Shown piece by piece: positions 32,413 to 43,807 of a stretch of DNA of 64,000 nt. Source of the DNA: Adiantum capillus-veneris (lineage: Eukaryota > Streptophyta > Polypodiopsida > Polypodiales > Pteridaceae). The notes below the pieces were generated by a model that was given only the letters and a program-made list of their open reading frames with translations, was not told where the DNA came from and searched no databases. The translations under genes and the position numbers were made by a program. Numbering within the stretch: position 1 is the stretch's first letter; each line of letters starts with the position of its first letter. The stretch covers positions 169,515,740 to 169,579,739 of the forward strand of contig CM043944.1 of the NCBI GenBank assembly GCA_014529385.2. Reading direction: 5' to 3'.

Positions 32413-33681
32413 TCAACTCTCATAGCCTATGCCGTGCCCTTCTTGGAGCAAAACAGCTCCAAGGCAATCACCACAGGCATCACATTGGACCTCAAATGGT
32501 TTTGAGAGATCCGGTAGTGTAAGCACAGGTTGAGAGATAAGCTTTTCGACAGCATTGTTTTCCTTAGCAGACCATGTATACCTAACGCTTTTCTTTGTTA
32601 GGTCATGTAATGGTCCCGCAATTTGCGAGAACTTTTCTATGAAGCGTCTATAGTATGCACACATACCTATGAAGCTTCTTAGTTCATGAAGATTCCTTGG
32701 TTTAGGCCATCCTTTTATTACCTCTAACTTGGATGGATCCATTTGGATGCCATCTTGAGAGATAATGTGACCTAAATACTGAATCTCTTGTAAGAAAAAT
32801 TCACTTTTCTTTCGATTAACGTAAAGTTTATTCTCTCTTAAAACTTGAAATATTACCTGGAGGTGTTGCTTGTGTTCCTCCAATGAATTAGAGTAGATGA
32901 TAATATCATCAAAGAACACTCCAGTGAAGGTTCGATGAGGCCTGAACAGCTTCTCCATCAAGCGGTTGAATGTGGCTGGTGCATTGGTCAAGCCAAAAGA
33001 CATGACAATGTATTCGTAAAGACCAAATGTAGTACGAAATGCAGTCTTTACAATGTCTTGATCAACTATCCTTATTTGATGATAGCCACTTTTTAGGTCA
33101 ATCCTACTGAAGTACGTCGATCCTTGTAGCTTATCAAATAGGTCTTCTACCCGTGGAACGGGAAACCTATTCTTGATAGTGATCCTATTTAGCGCTCTAT
33201 AGTCGACACACATACGATATGTGCCGTCTTTCTTTTGCACTAATAGCACAGGTGAGCAAAATGGAGATGAGCTTGGCCTAACCATACCCTTCTCAACTAA
33301 CTCATGCACTTGCCGCATAATCTCCTCTTGTTGAGCTCGAGAAACTCTATAAGGAGGTTTATTAGGCGGTGAACTTCCTGAAAGAAGTTCAATTGCATGG
33401 TCATCATTACCTCGTTTAGGAGGTAGCTCACGAGGGATGTCGTCAATAAAAACATCTTGAAACCCCTTGAGAAAATTGGATAACTCTAATTCCTTTTGAT
33501 TGCTTTTATTTTCTTTTGTTAAAGCATTAGGTTCATTTTGAGAATCTTTAACAAAAATCGTGTACACGGAAATAGAGCTCTTTATTGACTTATTGAAAGC
33601 TGGTGTATGTACAATGGGGATGGTGTTACCCATTTCCTTAGCATCTATATACATGTCTTTTTCCCTGAACTTAAAGGACAT
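32413..33681 (-). pseudogene. Element 2 reverse transcriptase and start of RNase H
   Basis: 422 codons with YRMCVDYRALN (about 155-165), RIDLKSGYHQI with catalytic D195, and FFDDIIIYS with D258/D259. The RNase H start is at D401 (VQCDACGDCLGAVL). A TGA at 32413-32415 stops the frame inside RNase H where an ...ES-RRLDP segment would continue. About 75 bp later the reading switches frame. The RT palm itself looks intact. Confidence 0.92.
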
Positions 33682-34235
33682 TCTCCTTTCAGGAAATTTA
33701 ACATCGGCAGCCAGGCGGTCAAACTATGGTGCCCCTAGGATTACATCCTCATGCTTGAGAGGAGAGATAAAGAAGTCCTCTTTGTCCACATAGCCTTCAA
33801 TTTCCCAATTAAGGGAGTGACTGAAGCTTCTTGCCCCTTGAAGGCACTGTCTGCGGGTAGGACATCTCCCATCTCGTAGGATTGTATTCCTAGCTTGGCG
33901 GCCAACTCTATAGATATAAAATTGTGAGTAGAACCAGGGTCAAAGAGAATAAAAGCATCATGTTCTCTTACCTTTCCCCAAGCATGGCATAGAGGAGATC
34001 CTTTGTGGTGAGTTTGGTGAGTCTCCTCCTCTTGGATTTCAACCAAGGAAGCTCTAGGAGGATCTTGGCGGTTTTTCTTTTGGGGAAAAGCGCGGTACGC
34101 ATGCCCTTGTTCGCCGCACTTGAAACACCGGTTATCCTTACGATAACGCTCAAGCTCTTCAGGAGAGAGTTTATTCTTACCTTTGTAAACTCCCTTCTCT
34201 TTAGCTTTGTTGGAGGTGCACTGCAAGGCTGACAA
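33682..34235 (-). pseudogene. Element 2 gag zinc knuckle and aspartic protease remnant
   Basis: The frame begins just before a zinc knuckle CFKCGEQGHAYRAF in which the last cysteine is replaced by Phe. Protease follows with FILFDPGSTHNFI, where the usual D-S-G triad reads D99-P-G-S. The frame ends at 33741; the true continuation lies in another frame and has a TAG in place of the Trp of ILGAPWF near 33726. Only about 100 bp separates this gag end from the primer site, so nearly all of gag is deleted. Confidence 0.85.
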
Positions 34236-34331
34236 ATCCCTATTCTACTTACTCACATGCAATTAATAATACCAACCATTTGTAGCTAGCTTGAGGACCT
34301 CCCTTCTTGAGCAAGAAAAGAGAAACCTTGA

Positions 34332-34343
34332 GCTCTGATACCA
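34332..34343 (-). promoter_or_regulatory. Element 2 primer-binding site
   Basis: TGGTATCAGAGC on the minus strand, one base from the 5' LTR end at 34345. Primes from initiator tRNA-Met. Confidence 0.9.
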
Positions 34344-34344
34344 A

Positions 34345-35932
34345 TGTAACATTTAATGGCCTAATAACTTATGTGTAGCGGAAATTAGCATGAACATAGT
34401 GGGCATTTCATTAGAATAGATTTCTAATGAGAGTTACAAGAGTGCTTGGGTGGAGAGAGCAACAAAAAGCATAACACCTAGTTAGATAGCATCAACAATA
34501 CTTTCAAAAGAGAGAGAAATTAAGCTATTGACAACAGTTGAGGACCGGATTTGCATGGAGCCGGTCCCCCCTCCAAAAGGCTTTGTATTATGGTTTCTCC
34601 CATCAAGAGAGACATTGTACAATACAATTCTTTGTGTTCCTTCAAGACTAGCTAGTGCAATGAAGATGGAAGCTTCATGCACTAAGCAAAACACTTAATC
34701 AAACACAACTTGAATTATCCCCGTTCTCAGACCCAAGACCTCACACACCTTCGAAGATGGTGAGAGCTAGCAGGGTATGAGAGTAGATTGAGAGGAAGAA
34801 GGAGTATCTTACGAGAAAGATGTACATCTCCTCACATAATCACTCATATTAGCATAGATTAGCTTAGTAATTAGCTTGGTAGATAAGATGAGCATGCATG
34901 TAAGCTTGGCTCTTGGTTGGATTTGGATCTACATGCCAAGAGAGTGTTGATGTAGGCTTCTATCTCACAAGCTTGGAGTAGGTGATGAGCTCTCCATTAA
35001 AGCTTGGGAGGAGATAGAGTATTCTTTCTTCACACATGGTCAAGTGTGAGTGTGTGTGTTAATGCCAAGCAAAAATCAGCCCCCTCTCTCTCTTGGGCGA
35101 GCCCTTCCTGCTAAATTGGTCTGGCTTTTGCCTCATTGGACCTCCCCAAGTCAAGCCAATGTGTGTTAAGCAGCATAAGTGATAGCCTTCTGACATGTGT
35201 CCCCCTTTCCCCTTTTGTGAGAGCTTTAGGTAATTAAATAATTAAACTAAACTCTCATTGGACCCCTTTGCCTCCTGGCCAATAGGAATCAGGCAAGCCA
35301 TTGGGCTCCTGAATGCTCATTGGACCCTTTGGGAGACTGCCCAATAGTCTTCTAGGAGACTTAATTCTTATTGGTTTCTTTTATTAAATGTTTTTAAATT
35401 AATTAAACTAGATTTACTCTAGCTTAATTCTCATTGGTCCACTTCAAGGGTCTTCCAATAGGAATTGGGCACACCTTGTGGGCATTTGGCCTAGGGAGCT
35501 GACATGTGTCCCTCATTCCCTTTGTGTAAAGGGAGCCTCTGTGTGTGTGTGTGTGGATTTCTCTCTCATCCCCTACCTTTAGGGCTCGCCCCCTCCCATG
35601 TAGGGATGTGCAAAGACTTTTAGGGCACACACAAAGCATCCAATTTTCCCTAGGGTTGACCTTTGGACACAACCTTTGAATTTTGGAACCTTAGCATTTT
35701 GGAAGTCTTAATGGGCTGAACCTTAGGGTCTTTTTAGCCCATTGTTGAACATGGCTCTTTTGCAGATGGCCCCCCCTTTGGATCCCTATTTTCCCTCCTT
35801 TGGATCCCTACTGTGGACGGTTTGCTAGCTTAACCAATATTCTAGCTTTTTCTCCCCTGGCCTTCCCCACATTAAATGATCAGTTTAATATGAGAAATCA
35901 TTTAGGAGAATTAGATATTGATTATTATGACA
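34345..35932 (-). repeat. Element 2 5' LTR
   Basis: 1588 bp, collinear with 28700-30292. Visible differences include changes near 34423, 34562 and 34890-34930, mostly single bases, plus one or two short microsatellite length differences. Confidence 0.92.
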
Positions 35933-35937
35933 CCACC
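35933..35937. repeat. Target-site duplication of Element 2 (CCACC), right
   Basis: Matches 28695-28699. It also shows the insertion lay inside the Element 1 ORF. Confidence 0.88.
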
Positions 35938-37527
35938 GAATGCCGATGCAATGCTAGCGGGCCCTGCTAGCTCTATGGAGCATGCATCAACATATATATC
36001 CCTGGCAATAGGCATCTCTGACTGACAAGGCGTGTCAGCCACATGCATCTCCTGACTGTCCACAAAAGACGCATCAACCTGTCGTGCAACCTCATAGTAC
36101 ACCAGCTGCTCTAGGTGTCTGCTGGAAGACATATCCTGCACAACTATATCCCCATGCTCACTGTCGAGCATAGAAAGGAATGACTGCATAATGGCAGACA
36201 TCTCAGTCTCCTCTGCAATCATCCACTGCAAACATGACCACTCAATCTGCTGTGACTCACTAGAGCTCTCATGCTCTAACTCCGTATGCATAGACTCTTG
36301 CACAACGTCCTCCTGTCGTGACTCACTAGAGCAAGACCGCTCTACCTGTCTATCCTGCATAGAAGTATCTCGCACAACTGACTCTCTGCTTTGCTCAGTC
36401 ACTAGCAAAGCATGCATGTCTGACTCTGTCACCTCTCTGTGTGACTGCTCAAGTCGTGCCCCAACTGTGTGCACAACGAGATCACTACTCTGCACTCCAT
36501 GCAAAGTACCCTGCAACCCATGAGCAAAAGAGACTCGCCTGCTCTGTCGCTCTCTACCTGGCTGCATGATCACAGAGACAACACCGTCTCTCTCGTGATC
36601 CACATGCAATGGGTAACCTGTACCACTCCTGGCACCTCTCGCAATCACTAGCGAACCCAAATGCATCACAAAATCTCGCTCTCGTAGCGAAATCTGACAT
36701 CCACAATCTCTAAGTTGACCAATCGAGATCAAACTCACTGTCAAATCTGGTACATAGCGCACATGTCGTAACAAGTAAGATGCACCACTCGGTAATGACA
36801 GTCTCACATCTCCTGCACCTGCTATCGCATGCACCGATCCATCGGTCAAACGTACACTACCAAGCATCCCGCTAGAATAGCTACAAAACCATGCACGATG
36901 CGGCGTGACATGAAACATAGCATCTGCGTCTAGCAACCACTGCGAAGGGAGTGCACTATCCACATGTATAGCATCTCGTGCATAGCTCGAGGTAAAAGTG
37001 ACATCCCCGTCACTAGTATACTCCGACACTACATGTGCCTCAACTATCAAAGCAACTGAGTCCATGGCATCACTACATACATCTCTGAGACTGCCATGTC
37101 TCCTACGATGTCGCATACGATGAAAACAGCGCCGTCTAACGTGTCCAGAATGACCACAATACCAACATGTCACCTGTCGGCGTGCTCGTGAATGTACATG
37201 TCTCCCACGAGTCCGTGATGACTCATATCTATCATACATTTCATGTAATCTGCACCAAAGTGCTCTCGAAGTAGTCTCATACATAACAAGAGCATATACA
37301 GATTCCGCAAGGTGCAAAGAGAGTGTAGATAGTGCCATCTCCTCTAGCTCCTGCCACTGATCATCAGACATGTTTGAAGGTCTACCTGCATCACCACTCA
37401 ATGGTCCATGCAACCCTTGTTGTGTCAATGCGTCAAGCATACACTCTCTCCATGCCGCAAAGTCTGACCCATCAAACACACGCATCTGTGAGAGGTCACA
37501 ATCTGATCAATCACATGTCTCTGCCAT
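35933..37527 (-). CDS. Element 1 gag/protease-like ORF
   Basis: A minus-strand frame opens at 37485 (MRVFDGSDFAAW). An upstream in-frame ATG at 37525-37527 (MAETCD) is cut off by a TGA at 37507-37509. Counting from 37485, residues 1-95 resemble a shortened copia gag; the zinc knuckle CWYCGHSGHVRRRC is C107, C110, H115, C120. Residues 184-200 (LLDADAMFHVTPHRAWF) align with copia protease but the D-S-G triad is D-A-D, so it is probably inactive. About 170 Ser/Glu/Gln-rich residues follow where integrase should be. Element 2 truncates the C-terminus; the original end is at 28553. The product could act as a nucleocapsid-like protein. Confidence 0.8.
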
Positions 37528-38889
37528 GAGCACAATGTAGCAAACTAGAAAGCAAAACCACCTCACCAACAACACCTGGAAACTGTCTACCAATATGGCC
37601 AGAAACACAATGTAAAACCTGTGAGACACACTCCAAAATAGAGCTCCCGCAATGTCAATACAAGCCTCGCCTGCTCTAGTATCACATTGCAATCAAACGC
37701 ACTACTTACAAGACGCATTCATGACGACCATAACCTTGTGCATAATCTTCACCGAATCAGCCCTAAAATTCATCCCAAAATTACAAAATTCTCAGCCCTC
37801 TTGCATGGCCAAAAACAGTCCGTAATTCAGCCCCACATTACCAACCGTAGCGCATAAAGAATCAGCCCAAAACTTCTCCAAGAAGTTATGACTTGTTCGG
37901 TCTGAAGATCACCTGCGCACACGCCGTCATAGAGCATACATCTGTGAGCTAATCACCAAGCCCACACTGTGCGGTATCGATGCATACACTTGCACAAATC
38001 TCCCACCTGCAGAGAACACCGCACGAAAATGCTGAGTGCAACTGGCAATCTCTACCTAGATCGCATAAATGATGCGCATAAAACTCGTGAGAAAATTTTG
38101 CCAGAGTTTTGTCAGTAAAATGGCCACAAAACCTGTAACCAAACTGACTACACGCTCAAAACCATGAGCAACCAAAGCGCATCAAACCGCACTCCAAATG
38201 CATGCACCAATCTCCACACTTTGCATACATCATTGCAAACACCTGCAAACCTAGTACACAAATATCTGCTCTACCTGTGACTGCCAAAAAATATGCTCGA
38301 GGCATACATTGCCAAGCTCAAAATGCAATCACATTAGTCTCCCTGAGCATCAAACCACATAAGGCATACATTGTATCCTCCCACCTGTGAGGAAACTTGC
38401 AGCAAATATCACTCTCACATCTGAGAGCAAACCATGTGTGGAATCCTCGACTCACAATAAACAACTGCTGCTGCAAAAAATTCAGCGTTCAGAATTTTAA
38501 AGTTCTGATATGACGAGCGCGTTTGGAGCGTGCCAAAACCCCAAGGTAGACTCCTGGATCACATGTATCCGAGTCCGGGTGTGAAAGCTATGCCAAAAAC
38601 CTCTGTTTCGACCCAAAAAACGAAGCATAAACTGCCAAAAGAGGGCTGAAAATGCAGCTCCTCAACCGTAGCTCGAATGAGGTTTCTGATGGCTCGAATG
38701 GCTTCGAAAGGGGGGTAAAACGTCAGGTCGTCTGATGGAAACGCTCTCGGAAAGCTGAATTTGCCGATGCCGAAGTCGAAACCCTGTTTGCACTCTTGAA
38801 AGTGCGCGCGCGCGGACGCGATTTCGGGAATGATGCTGGCTCTCCACTGTCGTCGTGACTGTGCACACACGCGCTTCCTCCGCACCTAC
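37528..38889 (-). other. Element 1 leader (5' untranslated region)
   Basis: About 1.36 kb without long minus-strand frames, unusually long for a 3.7-kb element. It contains a 39-nt block at 38691-38729 and a 16-nt GC block at 38806-38821 that are shared with the leader of Element 5. Confidence 0.75.
38691..38729 (-). promoter_or_regulatory. Conserved leader block shared with Element 5
   Basis: Thirty-six of 39 bases match 63118-63156 (core GGCTTCGAAAGGGGGGTAAA). The LTRs of the two elements are not alike, so the shared block suggests a functional RNA signal such as a packaging or dimerisation site. Confidence 0.7.
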
Positions 38890-38901
38890 GCTCTGATACC
38901 A
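38890..38901 (-). promoter_or_regulatory. Element 1 primer-binding site
   Basis: TGGTATCAGAGC on the minus strand, two bases from the 5' LTR. Confidence 0.9.
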
Positions 38902-38903
38902 AT

Positions 38904-39092
38904 TGAAGGGGATCGGGGAGCACCACAGACGGAGAGTGAGCGAGAGAAGGAGATACACGACACACAGATATGGGTGGGAGACTCAAAGAGTGAGCAACCC
39001 CCTATACACTTATGCTATGTATAAGGTATACAAGTTAGTGGGCACCCAGACTCTGGGCGGTCGGGCAAGGCACAGACGCCTATACCCCAACA
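38904..39092 (-). repeat. Element 1 5' LTR
   Basis: 189 bp, four transitions away from 28192-28380; followed by CCTTG at 39093-39097. Confidence 0.92.
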
Positions 39093-39097
39093 CCTTG
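39093..39097. repeat. Target-site duplication of Element 1 (CCTTG), right
   Basis: Matches 28187-28191. Confidence 0.9.
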
Positions 39098-39227
39098 GCA
39101 TTGACATGCTATACACCATCAAAAGCTTACTTGAATACCAAAACATGGCCCCTTTATTACAAATGTGGTGACCACCCATGCCATGCAGGGTGCTCACATT
39201 GTCACTGCAACACTTTTGGGGTGTGTG

Positions 39228-39229
<2 letters not shown>

Positions 39230-39272
<43 letters not shown>
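39230..39272. repeat. (GA)n microsatellite
   Basis: Follows GTGTGTGTAA and abuts the first foldback repeat. Confidence 0.95.
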
Positions 39273-39278
<6 letters not shown>

Positions 39279-39384
39279 TATGAGCATCTCCATTCTCTCT
39301 CTTAAAGAGATTTAAACTAAAAGAATAGCAAATAACAATTTTAAATCTCCTTGAGAGAGAAAATAGAGATGCTCATAAGAATCT
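39272..39384. mobile_element. MITE-like foldback repeat, copy 1
   Basis: AGATTATTATGAGCATCTC at the left end is complementary to GAGATGCTCATAAGAATCT at the right, with further pairing inwards (GAGATTTAAACT-type against TTTAAATCTC). The GAGCATCTC terminus resembles that of some plant MITEs. No target duplication is clear. Confidence 0.7.
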
Positions 39385-39395
39385 TTTCCACACGA

Positions 39396-39523
39396 AAGAT
39401 TATTATGAGCATCTCTATTTTCTCTCTCAAAGAGATTTAAACTAACGTTCACAATTGTTATTTGCTATTCTTTTAGTTTAAATCTCTTTGAGAGAGACAA
39501 TAGAGATGCTCATAATAATCTTT
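39396..39523. mobile_element. MITE-like foldback repeat, copy 2
   Basis: AAGATTATTATGAGCATCTC...GAGATGCTCATAATAATCTT. Arms of about 50 bp pair almost perfectly around a loop of about 25 bp that contains TTCACAATTG. It lies 11 bp from copy 1 in the same arrangement. A degenerate third piece is at about 39560-39605. Confidence 0.8.
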
Positions 39524-39532
39524 TCTACACAC

Positions 39533-39598
39533 ACACACACTCTCTCTCTCTCTCTCTCTCTTTCATAGAGATTTAAACTCTCATAATATGTTATTTGC

Positions 39599-39671
<73 letters not shown>

Positions 39672-39672
39672 A
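39533..39672. repeat. (AC)n/(TC)n microsatellites around a foldback scrap
   Basis: Short AC and TC runs (39533-39561), then TC (39603-39637) and AC (39637-39669). Confidence 0.93.
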
Positions 39673-40293
<621 letters not shown>

Positions 40294-40369
40294 GGAGATG
40301 GTGAAGGAGAAGGTGGAGATGGAGCAAGAGCAGCTTCTATTGCACAATGAGAGAATGACTCAATTTTAG

Positions 40370-40591
40370 GTTTAATTGGCTTTTATGTGAGCTCACCCCA
40401 TTCACACTTGGGCGCCCATGCTTAGCCAACTAACCCTAGCATGTTCATGTTAGAGTGCGCCTTTCATCGGCGATCACTCTACCTTTCCCTATTGGACCGA
40501 CAAGCCCGATGCCTGACTCTACTTAAATAAATAATACGGTTACGGTGTCCGTCGTAGGCGATAGGGTTTTCGTGAGCCACGAGGGTTAACA
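40370..40591 (-). repeat. Element 3 3' LTR (inner part; outer boundary unknown)
   Basis: On the minus strand the LTR would begin TGTTAACCCTCG at 40591 directly after the polypurine tract. A TATTTATTTAAG promoter-like motif lies near 40525-40536 (minus). Without the partner LTR or a target duplication the far end cannot be placed. Confidence 0.6.
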
Positions 40592-40606
40592 TTGCCCCCC
40601 TTCCTG
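40592..40606 (-). promoter_or_regulatory. Element 3 polypurine tract
   Basis: Minus strand AGGAAGGGGGGCAA immediately before the LTR start. Confidence 0.75.
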
Positions 40607-41832
40607 ATGTAGATTCCGTCCTCGGAAGCTATTGAGTTGAAGCTTGGTATGTCCATGTTGTAGAGAATCTAGATTTGAATCTGCAAGGCAAAGTCACTGT
40701 TTTAGCAAGCGGAATTATATTGCCATAAATCATGAGGGGAATGTAAAGTACATGTGGAAATGAGTAAATGCAAGATTTATGAAATGTTAGACTGCCATTA
40801 AGGACAAATAAATTGCACGTTGAGTAAATTAATTAATCAAGTTTTGAGCTTATGGGTGAGTCTATCAATTAGTTAGCTATGACTGAGGTTAAAACAACTA
40901 CTCTAGTACTAGCTAAGCTAAGAAGATTATCTAAATGCAAGATTCCCTAATTATGCTTTTCAGCTTTGATTAGCCAACTCGCTCTCACAACTGCAAACAA
41001 AAGCTTGAAATGTTAACTGTAAGCTCAATGGAAGTCTTTTAATTTTTCTTTTTTCTTTTTTTAAATTTTTTTAAATACTTTTTTACTTTGGGTCACAATC
41101 ATGTGACGTGTGTGCTTATTTTGTATGTCCGGGGTTTTTTGCTTCTCAAGGAAAAGCGCCCACACTGGGAACCTCTAGGGCTCTAGTACCATAGACAATA
41201 CATGTGAGTGAAGTACCAATTCAAGCCAGGATTTCTCTTCTAGCGTAAGATTTTTCATTTGTGGCACTTATGTTGTTTTTTTTTTTTTTTTTTTTTGCTT
41301 CCATTTCCTTGGTATTCGTACTAGTGTTTTTTGTTGTTTAAGTGAGCAAGCCTTTCTCTGCCTAAAACATTCCTAAGGTCTCAAATACTCGGATAATTTT
41401 ATTACCTAGGCCTAGTGGTCAAGTAAATGAGTTAACCTAAAGTCACGATCTCCTAATCTCCAAGCTCATCCATAAGATTAAACTGGAGTTCAATCAACTT
41501 AAGCAAAGACAAATTTATACATCTATAATGCAGATAACAATCATAACTATTGCACTCAAACAAAGCATGAAAAATCATTATTAGCAATTACACATATCCA
41601 CCAACATTAATCATGGAAAGTAGTACACCTGGAGGTATGGAGTGGCTCATTTCGTTGAAGCAGATGTCCTCAGCCATGTGGATGGAGATCCATATAAGTC
41701 CTACCTAACACATCCAAAAACAGGCACTATACCTCTAGGAGGCATGTCAGTGTGAAAAATTAAAACTCCTAAAAAACAAACTCAAAACACAATCTAGACC
41801 CCTAACCTACCTATCTGTCACCCCTTTTAGAA
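40607..41832 (-). other. Element 3 3' untranslated region
   Basis: AT-rich, with poly-T tracts near 41041-41085 and 41276-41296. No ORF of note. Confidence 0.6.
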
Positions 41833-42264
41833 TCAAGGAAAGAGGATATTATATAAACCGGGTGGCCACCCTAAGGCTAGGCCTCTATCCTCATCATCTA
41901 GATAAATAAAATCGTTGTCTGTGAGGCCATAGTCTTCCTCGGTCTCTATTAGTTCCTCTTCATCATCCTCTTGTGCAAGCATGCTAATCAAGAACCTCGC
42001 GATGCGTGGATGCTCATCTTGTGCAAAAGAATAAGCATGTGCCACTGGAGACACATTCGCTACTGGGTAGGGATCACTAGTTAGCCATAGACGTATCAGC
42101 CATTCTAACTCCTCAAAATTTCTCTCACATGCAAGGCTCTCTATCAAATCCCATTCGCAAGAAAGTATAGGGTAGCATACGTAGAACACTTGAGGAAAAG
42201 ACAAAGGGTACCTTTCATCAAAAATAGAAGTGCATGCCTCTGGTGAAGTAGCCATTTCTGACAA
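41833..42264 (-). CDS. Element 3 small acidic ORF (143 codons)
   Basis: An ATG-started minus-strand frame between the retropepsin-like ORF and the 3' LTR. It encodes an acidic, Leu/Trp-containing protein with clusters QEDDEEELIETEED and DEDRG towards the C-terminus and no transmembrane helix or zinc motif. The likeliest start is MATSPEAC, three codons in. Its position corresponds to that of the extra 3' ORF in Athila-type elements, but it does not look like an envelope protein. I cannot name it. It may be an accessory protein or a captured host fragment. Confidence 0.5.
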   Translation of the reverse strand: MSEMATSPEACTSIFDERYPLSFPQVFYVCYPILSCEWDLIESLACERNFEELEWLIRLWLTSDPYPVANVSPVAHAYSFAQDEHPRIARFLISMLAQEDDEEELIETEEDYGLTDNDFIYLDDEDRGLALGWPPGLYNILFP

Positions 42265-42535
42265 TACAGATAGATTTGGTTAGGCCTTTAAAACATAAGA
42301 GTTGTTTTTGTGTGTTGCTTGAATTGACACGGTGAATTTGGACTTATATGTAAGATCTGATAGGGTGCTCTCTCGTTGCTAGTCGCTCTTGCTCTTTACT
42401 ATTTTTGTTTTTTGTGAGTATAAGGCTATATATATACATTCCCTAAGATTGGAATTGAGAGGTCAGGGAGGAAGGTTGAGAGGGGAGCGAGTGAATGATT
42501 GATGTTAGCAAACACTCCCTCCTTCCTTGGGTAGA
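42265..42535 (-). other. Spacer between Element 3 3' ORFs
   Basis: Contains a TATATATA stretch near 42427-42436. No coding match. Confidence 0.5.
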
Positions 42536-43807
42536 TCATACCTTTTGGAATGAGGTCGTCACCTTTTGAAACCAATTGTTCCAAGTTGTTATGGGTGAAG
42601 GCTTTAACCAATAGTTTTCGACCGCCCTATGCGTTTCATCTAGTTGCAAGGGTGGTAAGGTACTCTCCCATGATTTTATTTGCAACATTGTTGTAGGTGG
42701 TGAACTTACCCCGGGAGGTGCAAACTCTTTCGTGCTTGTATGGATATGTACAGTGGTAGGTGGAGGTTGTGTCGAAGCTTCTATTTGCGTATATGAACTA
42801 CATGAAGAGCAAGAAGCTTCATTTGATTTCCCTGTTCCTGAGCTAGGTGGAACAAATCGTTCTTTCTTTGGTACCCAAACTAGCTCTAGAGCGGGTGTGT
42901 AACATTCCATGATTTTTTCCTTTCCGCGATTTTCAATTTGTTTTGGAGCCACAGGATTGGGTTTACATGGGCCAGGTGACAGGTAAGAGTACACTTTACG
43001 TTTGGGCACCCAGATTTGATCATTTCCTTCATAGTATCCTTGGGCTTCCAATAGTCGTTTAGGAATCCAACGCAACGTTTCTTTACATTTCTTGGAGTGA
43101 GTGGGACGGTTCTTACGAGGTTTCCGTTTTTTTGCATCAACCATGCTCACTACAGAAGCTTTAGGGACCCACTTGTATGTTTTCTCTGTTATATTAGGAT
43201 GGTTCTTGTGTGTCTCAAGCTTTCTTTCAACTACATCAGTTGAAGCTCTAGAGAGTTGGGCTATGGGGACGTATGGTTCAACCTCCTGGACATGCAATGT
43301 CTTGGGTTTTATTTCCTTAGGCAATATCTCAGGGACTATGGCTTGAGTGGTAGGGCTAAGAGTTGGTTTTTGCGTTGTAACACCCCCAGTCCCCCAATCA
43401 ATAGTGCACTTGGTGGCTATCATCCACGTGCGGCCTAGGTTTATATTACCCTCCATAGTTCCAGTAGGCATGACCAAAAAGTCTTGAGCTACAATTCCAT
43501 TGTCATAACTGACAGAAGTGTGCCAGATTCCAAAAACCGTAGTTTTTTTCTTGTTGACACCCTTGACTTGGATAATACTCTCAGATAGAGGTGGCTTCCC
43601 TAACTGACACCACACCCCATAGGATAGCAGATTATATTTAGCACCCGTGTCCAATAAGGCGTTATATAGCACTTTTCCATAGGCACTATTTAACTCAATA
43701 GGGTATCATAGAGGTGTGTCAGAGTCCACCCAATCCTCTTTGATTTCCACGTGAAATGCATTTGTGACTCCAAGGTTAGCCTCTCGTTTTTGTCTTATAC
43801 ATTGTTG
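42536..43807 (-). CDS. Element 3 post-integrase retropepsin-like ORF with WxPK repeats
   Basis: The frame continues directly from the integrase ORF: after pol's TGA (43808-43810), open codons run to a TGA at 43706-43708 and then to 42536. Counting from 43672, YNALLDTGAKYNLLS (D8-T-G-A) and INLGRTWM (N78-L-G-R) have the layout of a retropepsin active site and its second hydrophobic-Gly motif. The tail carries four WVPK/WIPK copies (W168, W202, W221, W266) and basic clusters. A protease after integrase is not the usual gypsy order. It may be a duplicated or replacement protease or a structural protein. It has no transmembrane segment. Confidence 0.7.

Larger units (their letters stand above)
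28700..35932 (-). mobile_element. Element 2: defective Ty3/gypsy chromovirus nested in Element 1
   Basis: Long LTRs of 1593 bp (28700-30292) and 1588 bp (34345-35932) with TG...CA ends, flanked by CCACC. On the minus strand the order is primer site, a very short gag end with zinc knuckle, protease-like, RT, RNase H, integrase and a chromodomain-like tail. The LTRs show scattered substitutions and small indels, so insertion is older than that of Element 5. Most of gag is missing and pol carries several stops and frameshifts: not autonomous. Confidence 0.92.
28192..39092 (-). mobile_element. Element 1: non-autonomous copia-like LTR retrotransposon, split by Element 2
   Basis: Two 189-bp LTRs with TG...CA ends (28192-28380 and 38904-39092) differ at four positions, all transitions, and are flanked by CCTTG on both sides. 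The minus-strand order is LTR, Met-tRNA primer site, about 1.4 kb leader, a gag-protease-like ORF, a short RT remnant, polypurine tract, LTR. Without the nested Element 2 it is about 3.7 kb. It has no integrase and no complete RT or RNase H, so it must borrow enzymes. Confidence 0.92.

Noticed and set aside
36191-36523. 110-codon plus-strand ORF rich in Ser, Cys and Asp
   Set aside because: Antisense of the Ser/Glu-rich part of the Element 1 ORF.
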